NCBI GenBank assembly: GCA_942492065.1
Contig: CALODV010000013.1
Location: 1,116,001 to 1,180,000, forward strand
Direction: 5' to 3'
Length of the DNA: 64,000 nt
DNA from: G963665815 sp942492065
Lineage (GTDB): Bacteria; Cloacimonadota; Cloacimonadia; Cloacimonadales; JAIOQZ01
Below, one piece after another: positions 7,604 through 16,869 of this stretch. Every line of letters begins with the position of its first letter. Within the stretch, counting starts at the first letter, position 1. The translations under genes and the position numbers were made by a program. Under the pieces are notes generated by a model. It saw only the letters and a program-made list of their open reading frames with translations, was not told the DNA's origin and made no database searches.

Positions 7604-8784
7604 TGTTTTATGATGTAGTAGTAGTTGGAGCCGGACCGGCAGGAGCAGTAGCAGCTTGGTATGCAGCAAAAAGCGGAGCTTCCGTTCTGCTTCTGGAAAG
7701 AGACAGAGAGCCCGGAGTCCCTGTCAGGTGCGCTGAAGGTGCTTCTCAAGCCGGTGTACACGAATTCCTCGATCCTGATCCACGTTGGGTTTCAGCAAAA
7801 ACCAAAACACTCAGAATTATATCTCCCGATGGCAACCATGCTGACCTTAATCACCTCAGAGACGCTTACATTCTGGAACGTAGAGTCTTTGATAAAACAT
7901 TATGCGATAAAGCATGTAATGCCGGAGCAAAACTGCTTGTTAAGGCAGATGCTGTCAGACTCTACAAAGAAGATGATACAGTAAAAGGTGTTGTTTTCAA
8001 GCATCTCGGTGAAGAGAAAACAGTACGTTGTAACATTGTAATCGGAGCAGACGGTATTGAATCCAGAGTCGGCCGCTGGGCAGGTATTAAAACCGAACTT
8101 AAGGTTGAAGACCTGGAACCAACAGCTCAGTATACACTTACAGGAATCAAAGTTGATTCTACTGTCAGTCAGTTTTTTGTAGGTGCGAAATATGCACCGG
8201 GCGGGTATGCCTGGATTTTCCCTAAATCTGAGACCTCGGCAAATGTTGGACTCGGAATCGCAACACAGTTGGCAAACGGTAAAAACGCTAAATACTATCT
8301 TGATAAATTTGTAGATGATGTATTTCCTGATGCATCCCGAAACTACCTGGTTCTTGGCAGTGTACCTACTTCCGGAACGCTTCCGCAGATTACTACAGAT
8401 AATGTAATGCTGGTGGGTGATGCGGCCCGTCAGGTTGATCCTCTCACGGGAGCAGGAATTCTTAACGGAATGTTTGCTGCTAAAATTGCCGGTACTGTTG
8501 CCGGGGAGGCGTTGAAGAAAAAAGACTTCTCAAAGAAATTCCTGAAAAAATATCAGAAGCAGTGGCATAATGATCTTGGTAAAAGACTGGCTATTCTTCA
8601 TGAGTTGAAAGAAACTTATTTCGGATTCTCGGAAGAACGTTTTAATAATATTGTTAAGAGTCTGAATAAAATGCCGTCATCGGATATTGATGTAAAAAAA
8701 CTGTTTGTAACAGCTGTTAAGGATGATCCTAAACTTGTACTTCAGGTTAGTAAAGCATTTCTCATAGGAAATTTTATAAAGTAA
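7603..8784 (+). CDS. Geranylgeranyl reductase family FAD-dependent oxidoreductase
   Basis: 393 residues. An N-terminal Rossmann FAD site (VVVGAGPAGAVAAWYAA, acid E32 at the end of strand 2) precedes a central VIGADGIESRVGRW and a C-terminal LVGDAARQVDPLTGAGI, the GD motif of the p-hydroxybenzoate-hydroxylase/GGR superfamily. GGR-family enzymes saturate prenyl double bonds of lipids or quinones. Directly upstream is a ferredoxin; directly downstream are a polyprenol/phytol-kinase-like protein and a dolichol-phosphate-mannosyltransferase-like enzyme. This supports action on a polyprenyl carrier. The substrate is inferred, not shown. Confidence 0.85.
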   Translation: MFYDVVVVGAGPAGAVAAWYAAKSGASVLLLERDREPGVPVRCAEGASQAGVHEFLDPDPRWVSAKTKTLRIISPDGNHADLNHLRDAYILERRVFDKTLCDKACNAGAKLLVKADAVRLYKEDDTVKGVVFKHLGEEKTVRCNIVIGADGIESRVGRWAGIKTELKVEDLEPTAQYTLTGIKVDSTVSQFFVGAKYAPGGYAWIFPKSETSANVGLGIATQLANGKNAKYYLDKFVDDVFPDASRNYLVLGSVPTSGTLPQITTDNVMLVGDAARQVDPLTGAGILNGMFAAKIAGTVAGEALKKKDFSKKFLKKYQKQWHNDLGKRLAILHELKETYFGFSEERFNNIVKSLNKMPSSDIDVKKLFVTAVKDDPKLVLQVSKAFLIGNFIK

Positions 8785-9375
8785 ATGAAAAAGAAATACA
8801 GAACGGAAATTTACAGGAAGCTGATTCATATCAGCTCTCTTGCTATACCGATGTCTTTCCGTTTCATAGTTAGTAGAACTGTTATGCTTCGCGTACTGAT
8901 TCCATTAACTTTAGTTGTGTTTGTCATAGAAATAATCAGATTAGAAAATAAGTCGCTGAAACGAATTTTCTACCGGCTGTTTGGTATTATGCTGAGACGC
9001 CATGAAATAAATAACTATACCGGTGCATCCTACCTGATGGTGTCGGCTATATTCTGCATATCTTTTTTCCCTGCTGATATAGCATTTCTGGCGTTATCGT
9101 CCTTGGCAATAGGAGATACATTTGCCGCAATTATAGGTATGATGTACGGTAAAAGAAAGATTCGCGGATCAAAGAAAAGTCTGGAAGGTTCATTGGCTTG
9201 CTTTGTAACAACATGTGCTTATGCTCTGATGTTCGGGGCTCATCCTATGATTGCCATTGTTGGCGGTATATCAACAACAATAGCTGAAACCTCCCCGATC
9301 CCGATTGATGACAATATTAAAATTCCAATAATATCAGCAGTGGCTATGACAGCGGCTCAGCTGTTTATCTTTTAA
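8785..9375 (+). CDS. Polyprenol/phytol kinase-like integral membrane protein (SEC59/VTE5/CDP-DAG superfamily)
   Basis: 196 residues with about five to six hydrophobic segments. The N-terminal YRKLIHISSLAIP motif, central ALSSLAIGDTFAAIIG, and GKRKIRGSKKSLEGSLACF motif are those of dolichol kinase, phytol kinase and related CTP-dependent lipid kinases; a similar KSxEGSxA motif marks VTE5. Its ATG follows the reductase TAA immediately. In this operon a kinase for a partly saturated polyprenol would fit, giving a polyprenyl phosphate. A general phosphatidate cytidylyltransferase is less likely given the short length. Confidence 0.75.
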   Translation: MKKKYRTEIYRKLIHISSLAIPMSFRFIVSRTVMLRVLIPLTLVVFVIEIIRLENKSLKRIFYRLFGIMLRRHEINNYTGASYLMVSAIFCISFFPADIAFLALSSLAIGDTFAAIIGMMYGKRKIRGSKKSLEGSLACFVTTCAYALMFGAHPMIAIVGGISTTIAETSPIPIDDNIKIPIISAVAMTAAQLFIF

Positions 9376-9385
9376 AGAGGTTTAA

Positions 9386-10327
9386 ATGTTATTATCATTT
9401 GTAATCCCTGTTTATAACGAAGAAGAATCACTAAACACTCTCTACTCGGAAATACTCGAGAATGTGAAAGCTTATGATTACGAGATTATCTTTATTGATG
9501 ACGGCAGCACAGACAAAAGCTTTGCCGTAATGAGCAGTCTGGCTTCGAAAGACTCGAATGTCAAGATTATCAGATTCAGAAAGAACTTTGGTAAAGCAAC
9601 AGGTTTGAATGTCGGATTTGAGCATGCTCAGGGTGATATTGTATTCACAATGGATGCAGATCTTCAGGATAATCCGAAGGAAATTCCGAAATTTATCGAA
9701 AAGCTTGAAGAAGGATATGATCTGGTATCCGGCTGGAAAGAAAACAGGAAAGACCCCATTCATAAAACACTGCCATCAAAGCTGTTTAACAGAGTAACTT
9801 CAAAAACATTCAACGTTAATCTGCATGATCATAATTGCGGTTTCAAAGCATACAGAAAAGAAGTTATCCGGGAACTGGATATCTATGGTGAACTTCACCG
9901 ATTTGTACCACCTCTTGCCGGAGCAAAAGGCTTTAAAATAACTGAAATCCCTGTGCATCATCGCAAGAGAGAATTCGGAAAATCCAAGTACGGATCCAAG
10001 AGGCTTCTCCGAGGTTTTCTTGACTTGCTCACAGTAAAGCTTGTGACACACTATAACCAGAGTCCTCTGTACTTATTCGGCAGAACCGGAACCATGTTCT
10101 TCAGCTTTGGTTTTCTGATAAATCTATATCTGACAATAATGAAGCTTGGATTTGGACAGCCTCTGGCAAACAGACCGTTATTATGGCTGGGTATTTTGCT
10201 GATTATGGTAGGAATTCAGTTTTTCTCTATAGGTTTAATAGGTGAGTTAATAGTTAACCAGAACAGACACCGGAATAAGCGGACAACATATTCCATAAAA
10301 GAAAAAGTAAATATTGAAAAGGAGTAA
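9386..10327 (+). CDS. Family 2 glycosyltransferase, dolichyl/polyprenyl-phosphate sugar transferase (DPM1/GtrB type)
   Basis: 313 residues. The GT2 fold is seen in FVIPVYNEEESL, FIDDGSTDKSF and the metal-binding DADLQD (D90-x-D92). HRKREFGKSKYG is the typical acceptor-loop motif. Two C-terminal transmembrane helices (~232-255 and ~270-292) anchor it as in GtrB-like enzymes. It should transfer a hexose from a nucleotide sugar to a polyprenyl phosphate on the cytoplasmic face. It sits 10 nt after the lipid kinase gene and ends 4 nt before the M3 peptidase start. Confidence 0.85.
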   Translation: MLLSFVIPVYNEEESLNTLYSEILENVKAYDYEIIFIDDGSTDKSFAVMSSLASKDSNVKIIRFRKNFGKATGLNVGFEHAQGDIVFTMDADLQDNPKEIPKFIEKLEEGYDLVSGWKENRKDPIHKTLPSKLFNRVTSKTFNVNLHDHNCGFKAYRKEVIRELDIYGELHRFVPPLAGAKGFKITEIPVHHRKREFGKSKYGSKRLLRGFLDLLTVKLVTHYNQSPLYLFGRTGTMFFSFGFLINLYLTIMKLGFGQPLANRPLLWLGILLIMVGIQFFSIGLIGELIVNQNRHRNKRTTYSIKEKVNIEKE

Positions 10328-10331
10328 ATCC

Positions 10332-12044
10332 ATGAGTAATAAAGAAATTATAAATAAAATCCCACGTAAGTATTACGCTGAAGATATTAACATCACAGAA
10401 TGGGAAAAAGTAGAGCCATTATATAATGAGCTTCTCGAGATGGAAGTAAACTCGGCAGAAGACCTTGTATCAATGATGGAAAAATACAGTGAGTTGGAAT
10501 TTATCCTCATGAACGAAATGGCATGGCGTTATGTTCACATGACCTGTTATGCTGATGACAAAGAAAAAGAAGAAGCTTTCAATGATTTCTACGGAAACAT
10601 TGTTTCTCCAGCTATGAACTATGATTTCAAACTCAAGAAAAAATACTACGAAAGCCCATATAAAAACGAGTTATCCGAAGAAAGATATTCTCACCTGAAC
10701 AAGATAATCTCTAAAGATATTGAGATGTTCAGAGAAGAGAACATCCCTCTGATGACCGAAGAACGTAAACTGGCTAATAACTACGGCTCTATTCTTGGTG
10801 GAATGACTGCCGACTATAAAGGTGAAGAAAAAACCATGACTCAGCTTGCTGTGTTTATGAAGAATCCGGACAGATCAGTCAGGGAAGAAACATGGAAACT
10901 TAGATTCGGCAAGCTTCTTGAAAACAGCAAAAAACTGGATGATCTGTTTAACGAGCTGATGAAAATTCGTAACAAGATTGCGGCTAATACCGGTTTTGAC
11001 AATTACAGAGACTATGAACACAAAAATAAAGGCAGATTTTCTTATACACCAGAAGATGTAATGGAATTCCATAAATCCGTTGAAGAATATGTTGTTCCTT
11101 TCATGAAAGAGAAAAACGAAGAGAGAAAACAGAAACTCGGTGTTGATAAACTTGAACCATGGGATACGAGTGTTGATCTTGACGGAAAGGTTTTAAAACC
11201 TTTCAAGGATACAGATGAACTGATCGCATTATCTCAGAATGTTCTTGGAAAAGTTAAACCTGAATTCGGCAAACAACTTGAGTTGATGAATAACACAGGT
11301 CTGCTTGACCTGGCTAACAGAAAAGGTAAAGCTCCGGGTGGATACAACTATCCGCTTCCTGAACTGGGATCATCATTTATATTTATGAATTCTGTTGGAC
11401 TGCAGTCTGATGTAAGTACTTTACTGCACGAAATGGGGCATGCTCTCCACGCAAAAGCTGTAACAGATGAGCCGCTGGCGATATATTCAGAACCTCCGAG
11501 TGAAGTTGCAGAACTCGCTTCCATGTCTATGGAACTTCTTTCCATGGATTACTGGGATGAGTATTACGACAATGTCGAAGACCTCAAAAAAGCTAAACGT
11601 GAGCAGCTTGAAGGTACTCTGATGTTCCTGCCATGGTGTATGGTAGTGGATGCTTTCCAGCAATGGATTTACACATCAGGTCAACACACAAACAAAGAAA
11701 GAGCAGAATACTTCAGTAATCTTATGGATCGTTTCGGACTTGGTGATTATTGGGCGAACTATCCTGAAGAAAAGAAAAATCGCTGGATGTTCCAACTTCA
11801 TATTTTCGAAGTGCCTTTCTACTATATTGAGTACGGTATTGCTCAACTCGGTGCTCTCAGTATTTACAAGAACTACAAGGAAAATCCGGAAAAAGCGGTT
11901 AAGGATTATGAAAAATTCCTGAAGCTGGGATACTCAAAATCCATGAAAGAAATATATGAGACAGGTGGAATTGATTTCAGTTTCTCAGCTGATCATATAA
12001 AGAAAATTGTAGCTTTCGTAAAAGAAGAACTGCAAAACCTGTAA
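10332..12044 (+). CDS. M3 family zinc oligoendopeptidase (PepF-like)
   Basis: 570 residues from the ATG at 10332, chosen because AAAAGGAG lies seven bases upstream; an in-frame TTG at 10314 would overlap the glycosyltransferase and lacks an SD. Helical N-terminal half, then catalytic HEMGH (366-370) and a downstream glutamate helix (SEPPSEVAELASMSMELL). No signal peptide, so a cytoplasmic oligopeptidase that trims peptides of roughly 5-20 residues. It shares the transcript with the lipid-carrier genes, apparently without a functional link. Confidence 0.9.
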   Translation: MSNKEIINKIPRKYYAEDINITEWEKVEPLYNELLEMEVNSAEDLVSMMEKYSELEFILMNEMAWRYVHMTCYADDKEKEEAFNDFYGNIVSPAMNYDFKLKKKYYESPYKNELSEERYSHLNKIISKDIEMFREENIPLMTEERKLANNYGSILGGMTADYKGEEKTMTQLAVFMKNPDRSVREETWKLRFGKLLENSKKLDDLFNELMKIRNKIAANTGFDNYRDYEHKNKGRFSYTPEDVMEFHKSVEEYVVPFMKEKNEERKQKLGVDKLEPWDTSVDLDGKVLKPFKDTDELIALSQNVLGKVKPEFGKQLELMNNTGLLDLANRKGKAPGGYNYPLPELGSSFIFMNSVGLQSDVSTLLHEMGHALHAKAVTDEPLAIYSEPPSEVAELASMSMELLSMDYWDEYYDNVEDLKKAKREQLEGTLMFLPWCMVVDAFQQWIYTSGQHTNKERAEYFSNLMDRFGLGDYWANYPEEKKNRWMFQLHIFEVPFYYIEYGIAQLGALSIYKNYKENPEKAVKDYEKFLKLGYSKSMKEIYETGGIDFSFSADHIKKIVAFVKEELQNL

Positions 12045-12056
12045 TAAAGGTATTTA

Positions 12057-13415
12057 ATGGATGCTGATAATATATTTTCGGTTTCTGAAATAAATTTTCA
12101 CGTCAAAAACGTACTGGAGAACTCACTTTCCAGAATGTATATTGAAGGTGAAATAGCAAACTTTACAGCTCATCACTCAGGACACTTTTATTTCTCCCTG
12201 AAGGATGAGCTGTCCTCTATTCGCTGCGTTTTTTTTAAATCTGCCAACAAAGGACTGGCTTTCACCCCCAAAACAGGTGACAAGGTAATTTGTACAGGAA
12301 ACATTACTGTTTATGTTAAAAGCGGGAGCTATCAGCTGCAGGTTGCGAATATGTATCCTGCCGGAAAAGGCTTACTGCAGATCAGGTTCGAGGAGTTGAA
12401 AGCTAAGCTGGCAGAGGAAGGATTATTCGATACCGAACATAAGAAGAAGATTCCTGAATTCCCTCGTAAAATAGGACTGGTGACATCCCCTGACGGAGCT
12501 GCTGTGAAAGATGTAATCTCTGTCAGTGAACGACGATTTCCTGTTGATCTGGTTATATATCCGGCATTGATGCAGGGAGACAAAGCCCCTGAGACAATTG
12601 TGAAAGGTATAGAGTACTTCAATTCATGTGATGATGTTGATCTGATAATTGTAACACGTGGAGGTGGTTCTCAGGAAGACCTGTTTGTCTTTAACGATGA
12701 ACGGATTGCCAGAGCTGTATACAAATCCGAGATACCTCTGATTTCTGCTGTAGGACATGAAATAGACTTTACCATCTGTGATTTTGTGGCTGATCTGCGA
12801 GCTCCAACCCCTTCGGCAGCGGCAGAAATTGCTGTTCCGGATAAAGAAAACGTGGCAGCAGACCTGATGATGAAGTACTCCCGTATACTGTCCTTATTCA
12901 GGAGTAAGTTGGATTCTTCCGAGAAACAGTTGATCAGGTTCAAACTCAGACTAGCAGAGAGACATCCGAAAAATGTACTAAAGCAGAACAGACAGGAACT
13001 GGATAAGCTGAGTTTAAGGCTAATGAATAGTAAAAATCAGGTGCAGGATCTGAGAAATGCTGTATCTTATGAGAATGATGACCTCAGGAGATTTCTGAAC
13101 AAGTTCAAAATAGATTTGTTGAACAGGCAGAATGAGGTAATGCAGAAGTTTAGAAGCATGAAGAGCAGTGCAGATATGTGGATATTGCAGCGAAGTGATG
13201 AACTGAGAACCAGAAAAGAAGATTTACAGGAGCTGTCTCCATATAATGCTCTTAAACGCGGTTATGCAGTGCTGAAGAAAGAACGAACGATACTGAAGTC
13301 TGTAAAACAGATGGAAAAAGGAACGGCATTTCAGGTTGTACTGAATGATGGTATTGCCGAATGTGAGTGTCTGGAAATAAAGAGTCAGGTTGTTGATACT
13401 GATATTTTTTTGTAA
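12057..13415 (+). CDS. xseA: Exodeoxyribonuclease VII large subunit
   Basis: 452 residues. An N-terminal OB-fold (~1-105, with GHFYFSLKD) is followed by the catalytic domain, which contains KIGLVTSPDGAAVKDV, ITRGGGSQEDL-type and SAVGHEIDFT motifs. A long coiled coil and a C-terminal strand region with LKRGYAVL complete it. It degrades single-stranded DNA together with small XseB subunits. No xseB gene follows here; the next gene is dxs. Confidence 0.93.
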   Translation: MDADNIFSVSEINFHVKNVLENSLSRMYIEGEIANFTAHHSGHFYFSLKDELSSIRCVFFKSANKGLAFTPKTGDKVICTGNITVYVKSGSYQLQVANMYPAGKGLLQIRFEELKAKLAEEGLFDTEHKKKIPEFPRKIGLVTSPDGAAVKDVISVSERRFPVDLVIYPALMQGDKAPETIVKGIEYFNSCDDVDLIIVTRGGGSQEDLFVFNDERIARAVYKSEIPLISAVGHEIDFTICDFVADLRAPTPSAAAEIAVPDKENVAADLMMKYSRILSLFRSKLDSSEKQLIRFKLRLAERHPKNVLKQNRQELDKLSLRLMNSKNQVQDLRNAVSYENDDLRRFLNKFKIDLLNRQNEVMQKFRSMKSSADMWILQRSDELRTRKEDLQELSPYNALKRGYAVLKKERTILKSVKQMEKGTAFQVVLNDGIAECECLEIKSQVVDTDIFL

Positions 13416-13462
13416 TTTATAAACATCTGTAACGTTCTGATTTAAGAAAGTCATCTTAATTG

Positions 13463-13516
13463 TTGACATTATGCGGTAAAAGATTTCTATAAGGAGTCAT
13501 GGTAGTTGTTTTCTAA
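13463..13516 (+). promoter_or_regulatory. Possible dxs promoter with a five-codon leader ORF
   Basis: TTGACA (13463-13468) lies 17-19 bases before TCTATA/TATAAG. AAGGAG and an ATG at 13499 follow, but that frame reads only M-V-V-V-F-stop. The leader ORF may be chance; the dxs start has its own GAGG. Weak evidence only. Confidence 0.35.
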
Positions 13517-13554
13517 TGCTTTCATGCAAATGACTGATTTAAAATGAGGTTCCA

Positions 13555-15417
13555 ATGCTGGAAAAGATAAAAAAACCAAAAGATATACGGAAACTGGGAT
13601 TCAAAGAGCTTGTGCGGCTTGCAGAAGATGTGAGACAGAGAATTATTGAAGTTACTGCCAAAAACGGTGGACACCTTGCTCCAAGTCTCGGAGCAACAGA
13701 TATTGCTATTGCATTGCTTAAAGTATTTGACCCTGTTACACATAGAATCGTCTGGGACGTGGGACATCAGTCTTATGCCTGGAAAATACTTACCGAAAGA
13801 AACGAACGCTTTGATACTCTCAGACAATTTGGCGGTATCAGCGGATTTAACAATATATTCGAAAGCAAATACGACGCATTCAGTGTGGGTCACTCCAGTA
13901 CATCTATTTCAGCTGCTTTGGGAATTAATGTTGCTGATGAGCTTCAAGGAATAAATCACCGAACTATCGCTGTAATCGGTGATGGAGCTTTGACCGGAGG
14001 GATATCTTTTGAGGCAATTAACAATGCAGGCGGAATGCAGAAGAATCTTATTGTTATATTAAATGACAACGAGATGTCCATATCAAAAAATGTGGGAGCA
14101 TTGCAGAATTATCTTACCAACGTGTTAGTGAGTAAATCCTACAATACTCTAAAAGATAAAGTTTGGACTTTATCTCAGGCATTGCCAACACCAATCAAAA
14201 GAAAATTCATTACCGGAGCTCAAAAGCTAGAGGAATCACTTATAAATATCCTTGTTCCAAATATTATTTTCGAGGATCTCGGGTTCAAGTATGTGGGACC
14301 TATTGACGGACATGATATTCCAAGAATGGTCAGAATTTTAAACAAAGTACACCATAATGTTATTGGTCCTGTGTTTATTCATATGCTGACTCAAAAAGGA
14401 AAAGGCTGTCACTTTGCAGAGGATAACTCTCAGAAATTCCACGGAGTCGGACCTTATGAGAGAAAGACCGGTGTTACCAAGATGAAGCCTACTTCTTATT
14501 CGGGAGCATTCGGTAAGAAACTGTGTGAACTTGCTAAAACAAACAAAAAAGTTGTTGCCGTCACTGCTGCAATGACTGATGGAACCGGACTGACTGATTT
14601 CGCTAAGAAGTTTCCTAAACGCTTCTTTGATGTAGGTATAGCTGAACAACATGCCGTGACATTTGCCGGAGGTATGGCTGTCAGAGGTATAAAACCTTTT
14701 GTTGCCATCTATTCTACATTTATCCAGAGAGCTTTTGATCAGGTTGTGCATGATATTGCCATGCAGAAATTACCTGTTGTGATCTGTCTGGACAGAGCCG
14801 GACTGGTAGGAGAAGACGGAGCAACTCACCAGGGTGTATTCGACCTTTCTTTCCTGAAAACCGTACCTGAACTGCTTATTATGGCACCATCCTGCAGGCA
14901 GGAACTGGAGCAGATGCTTGATTTTGCTGCCGAGTATAAAGATGGACCAATTATTATAAGATATCCTCGTGGGACTGCGAGGATGTGTGATCGTGAACTT
15001 CCACCAGTGGAGTCATATAAATCGGAAGTTATTCGAGAAGGTAAGAAGATTGCGGTGTTTTCTATCGGAAAAGCTCTGGAAGATGCTGAAATTCTTTGCG
15101 ATCTGATAGAGAAGGAAACCGGTAATAAGACCGGACTTGTAAATCTGCGATTCTTGAAACCACTCGATAAAGAAACACTGAATAGAATTGCTGAAAACTA
15201 TGATTATGTTGTAACACTGGAAGATAATGCTGTTGTCGGGGGTATGGGTGAATCGTTAAAAGCTCATTATTGTAATTCTGATGTTAAAGTATATAGTTAT
15301 GGTATCCCTGATTTCTTTGTGGAGCATGGAGCAGTTAATGTGCTTAAAGAACATCTTAACCTTACTCCTGAACAGATTCTGGAAAGCCTGAAGACTGAGA
15401 TTGGAAAAGAGTTCTGA
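13555..15417 (+). CDS. dxs: 1-deoxy-D-xylulose-5-phosphate synthase
   Basis: 620 residues, full family length. Thiamine-diphosphate binding is seen in IGDGALTGGISFEAINN and LNDNEMSISKNVGA. The N-terminal WDVGHQSYAWKILT histidine motif and the transketolase-like DRAGLVGEDGATHQG are present, followed by a C-terminal transketolase domain with DNAVVGGMGE. It condenses pyruvate and glyceraldehyde-3-phosphate, the first step of the MEP isoprenoid pathway. It lies 3 kb downstream of the probable polyprenol-modifying operon, which needs isoprenoid precursors. Start ATG preceded by GAGG. Confidence 0.96.
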   Translation: MLEKIKKPKDIRKLGFKELVRLAEDVRQRIIEVTAKNGGHLAPSLGATDIAIALLKVFDPVTHRIVWDVGHQSYAWKILTERNERFDTLRQFGGISGFNNIFESKYDAFSVGHSSTSISAALGINVADELQGINHRTIAVIGDGALTGGISFEAINNAGGMQKNLIVILNDNEMSISKNVGALQNYLTNVLVSKSYNTLKDKVWTLSQALPTPIKRKFITGAQKLEESLINILVPNIIFEDLGFKYVGPIDGHDIPRMVRILNKVHHNVIGPVFIHMLTQKGKGCHFAEDNSQKFHGVGPYERKTGVTKMKPTSYSGAFGKKLCELAKTNKKVVAVTAAMTDGTGLTDFAKKFPKRFFDVGIAEQHAVTFAGGMAVRGIKPFVAIYSTFIQRAFDQVVHDIAMQKLPVVICLDRAGLVGEDGATHQGVFDLSFLKTVPELLIMAPSCRQELEQMLDFAAEYKDGPIIIRYPRGTARMCDRELPPVESYKSEVIREGKKIAVFSIGKALEDAEILCDLIEKETGNKTGLVNLRFLKPLDKETLNRIAENYDYVVTLEDNAVVGGMGESLKAHYCNSDVKVYSYGIPDFFVEHGAVNVLKEHLNLTPEQILESLKTEIGKEF

Positions 15418-15419
15418 AA

Positions 15420-16763
15420 ATGAATTCTAATGATACAATAGCGGCTATATCAACTCCTGCCGGAAACGGCGCAATATCCGTTATAAGAGTAAGCGGACCG
15501 GATTCGTTTGAAACTATTCAATCTATGTTCAGCTCAAAACTACCCGAACCAGGGAAAATCAGATATGGTAAAATCAGTGACAGATCAAGGATTATCGATG
15601 ATGTTGTGATAACATGTTTTCAATCACCTGCCAGCTATACCGGAGAAGATATTGTAGAGATATCCTGTCATGGAAACCAGTTTATTACCAGACAAATTCT
15701 GGAACTTCTGTTGACCAGAATCAGAATGGCTGAACCCGGAGAATTTACTCAGAGAGCATTTCTGAACGGTAAGATGGATTTAACTCAGGCAGAAGCTGTT
15801 GGCGATCTATTGATGGCTAAAACCAAGGTTTCTCAGATGGCAGCCCTTGATCAACTTCATGGTGTATTGCATAAGAAAATCAATAAAATGCATAAGAAGC
15901 TAACAGATGTCAGAATCCTGTTTGAACTGGAAATAGACTTTTCAGAACAGGAGCTGCCGGATATTGATGTTGATTCTGTGAAAGCAGATTTAAAAGATAT
16001 AGAGCAGAAACTCCGAAAACTGGCAGATTCAGGAGATTCTGGTCTAATAATCAGAGATGGTTTTCGAATTAGTTTTGCAGGAATGCCAAACGTTGGAAAA
16101 TCAAGTCTTTTCAATGCATTTCTGGAAACAGAAAGAGCTATTGTAACACCTGTACCGGGTACAACCAGAGACTATATTGAAGAAGCAGTTTCTATTGAGG
16201 GGTATCTCGTAAGATTCTTTGATACGGCAGGACTTAGAGATTCAGATGATCATATTGAGTTGATGGGTATGGAACGTTCTCGAAAAATGATAGATGAATC
16301 ACATTGCATATTTGCTGTATATGATGCAGACAATATCCTGAGCGGTAAAGAGTGTCAGGAAACTTTTTCAGGTCTTAAAAAACCGGTTGTGAGAATTGCT
16401 AATAAGTCGGATCTGATTACAACTGAGCATAAGGAACATCTAAGGGATAAAGGCTATATTGTCTGCTCTGCTTTGACAAAGGAAGGATTCAGACAGCTGG
16501 AAGAAACCATAGTAAAGCTTATTGATACGGGAGCAGCAGACATACATGATGGAATGTTAACAAATACGAGGCAGATATCAGCTTGTAGAAGAGCTGTAAT
16601 TGGTGTGAAAAAAAGTATCTCTGCATTGGACTCAGGATTGGGATTCGAGTTTGCAGCGTTCGATTTGAAAGAGGCATGTCAGGCACTTGAGGAAATTATA
16701 GGAGCTTATTCTACGGATGATCTTCTGAATAATATTTTCTCAAATTTTTGTATAGGTAAATAA
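15420..16763 (+). CDS. mnmE: tRNA modification GTPase MnmE
   Basis: 447 residues. The N-terminal folate-binding domain is followed by a helical domain split around the G domain. G1 is GMPNVGKSS (~221), G3 FDTAG (~267) and G4 NKSD. The C-terminal FCIGK is the conserved end with the catalytic cysteine. With MnmG it installs the cmnm5 group on U34 of tRNAs. Its start lies 2 nt after the dxs stop. Confidence 0.96.
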   Translation: MNSNDTIAAISTPAGNGAISVIRVSGPDSFETIQSMFSSKLPEPGKIRYGKISDRSRIIDDVVITCFQSPASYTGEDIVEISCHGNQFITRQILELLLTRIRMAEPGEFTQRAFLNGKMDLTQAEAVGDLLMAKTKVSQMAALDQLHGVLHKKINKMHKKLTDVRILFELEIDFSEQELPDIDVDSVKADLKDIEQKLRKLADSGDSGLIIRDGFRISFAGMPNVGKSSLFNAFLETERAIVTPVPGTTRDYIEEAVSIEGYLVRFFDTAGLRDSDDHIELMGMERSRKMIDESHCIFAVYDADNILSGKECQETFSGLKKPVVRIANKSDLITTEHKEHLRDKGYIVCSALTKEGFRQLEETIVKLIDTGAADIHDGMLTNTRQISACRRAVIGVKKSISALDSGLGFEFAAFDLKEACQALEEIIGAYSTDDLLNNIFSNFCIGK

Positions 16764-16869
16764 CGGTTAATCATCAAGAATCTCTGACCATAAATTTATT
16801 GCTAATTTATATATAATATGTATCTTATTTGTACATAATATACTGTATGATATCAAGGAGTATGTAAGA

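Noticed and set aside
7423..7761. Minus-strand ORFs opposite the ferredoxin and reductase start
   Set aside because: The plus-strand ferredoxin with two perfect cluster motifs explains this DNA.
10314..10331. Upstream TTG start for the M3 peptidase
   Set aside because: Overlaps the glycosyltransferase end and lacks an SD, while the ATG at 10332 has AAAAGGAG at proper spacing.
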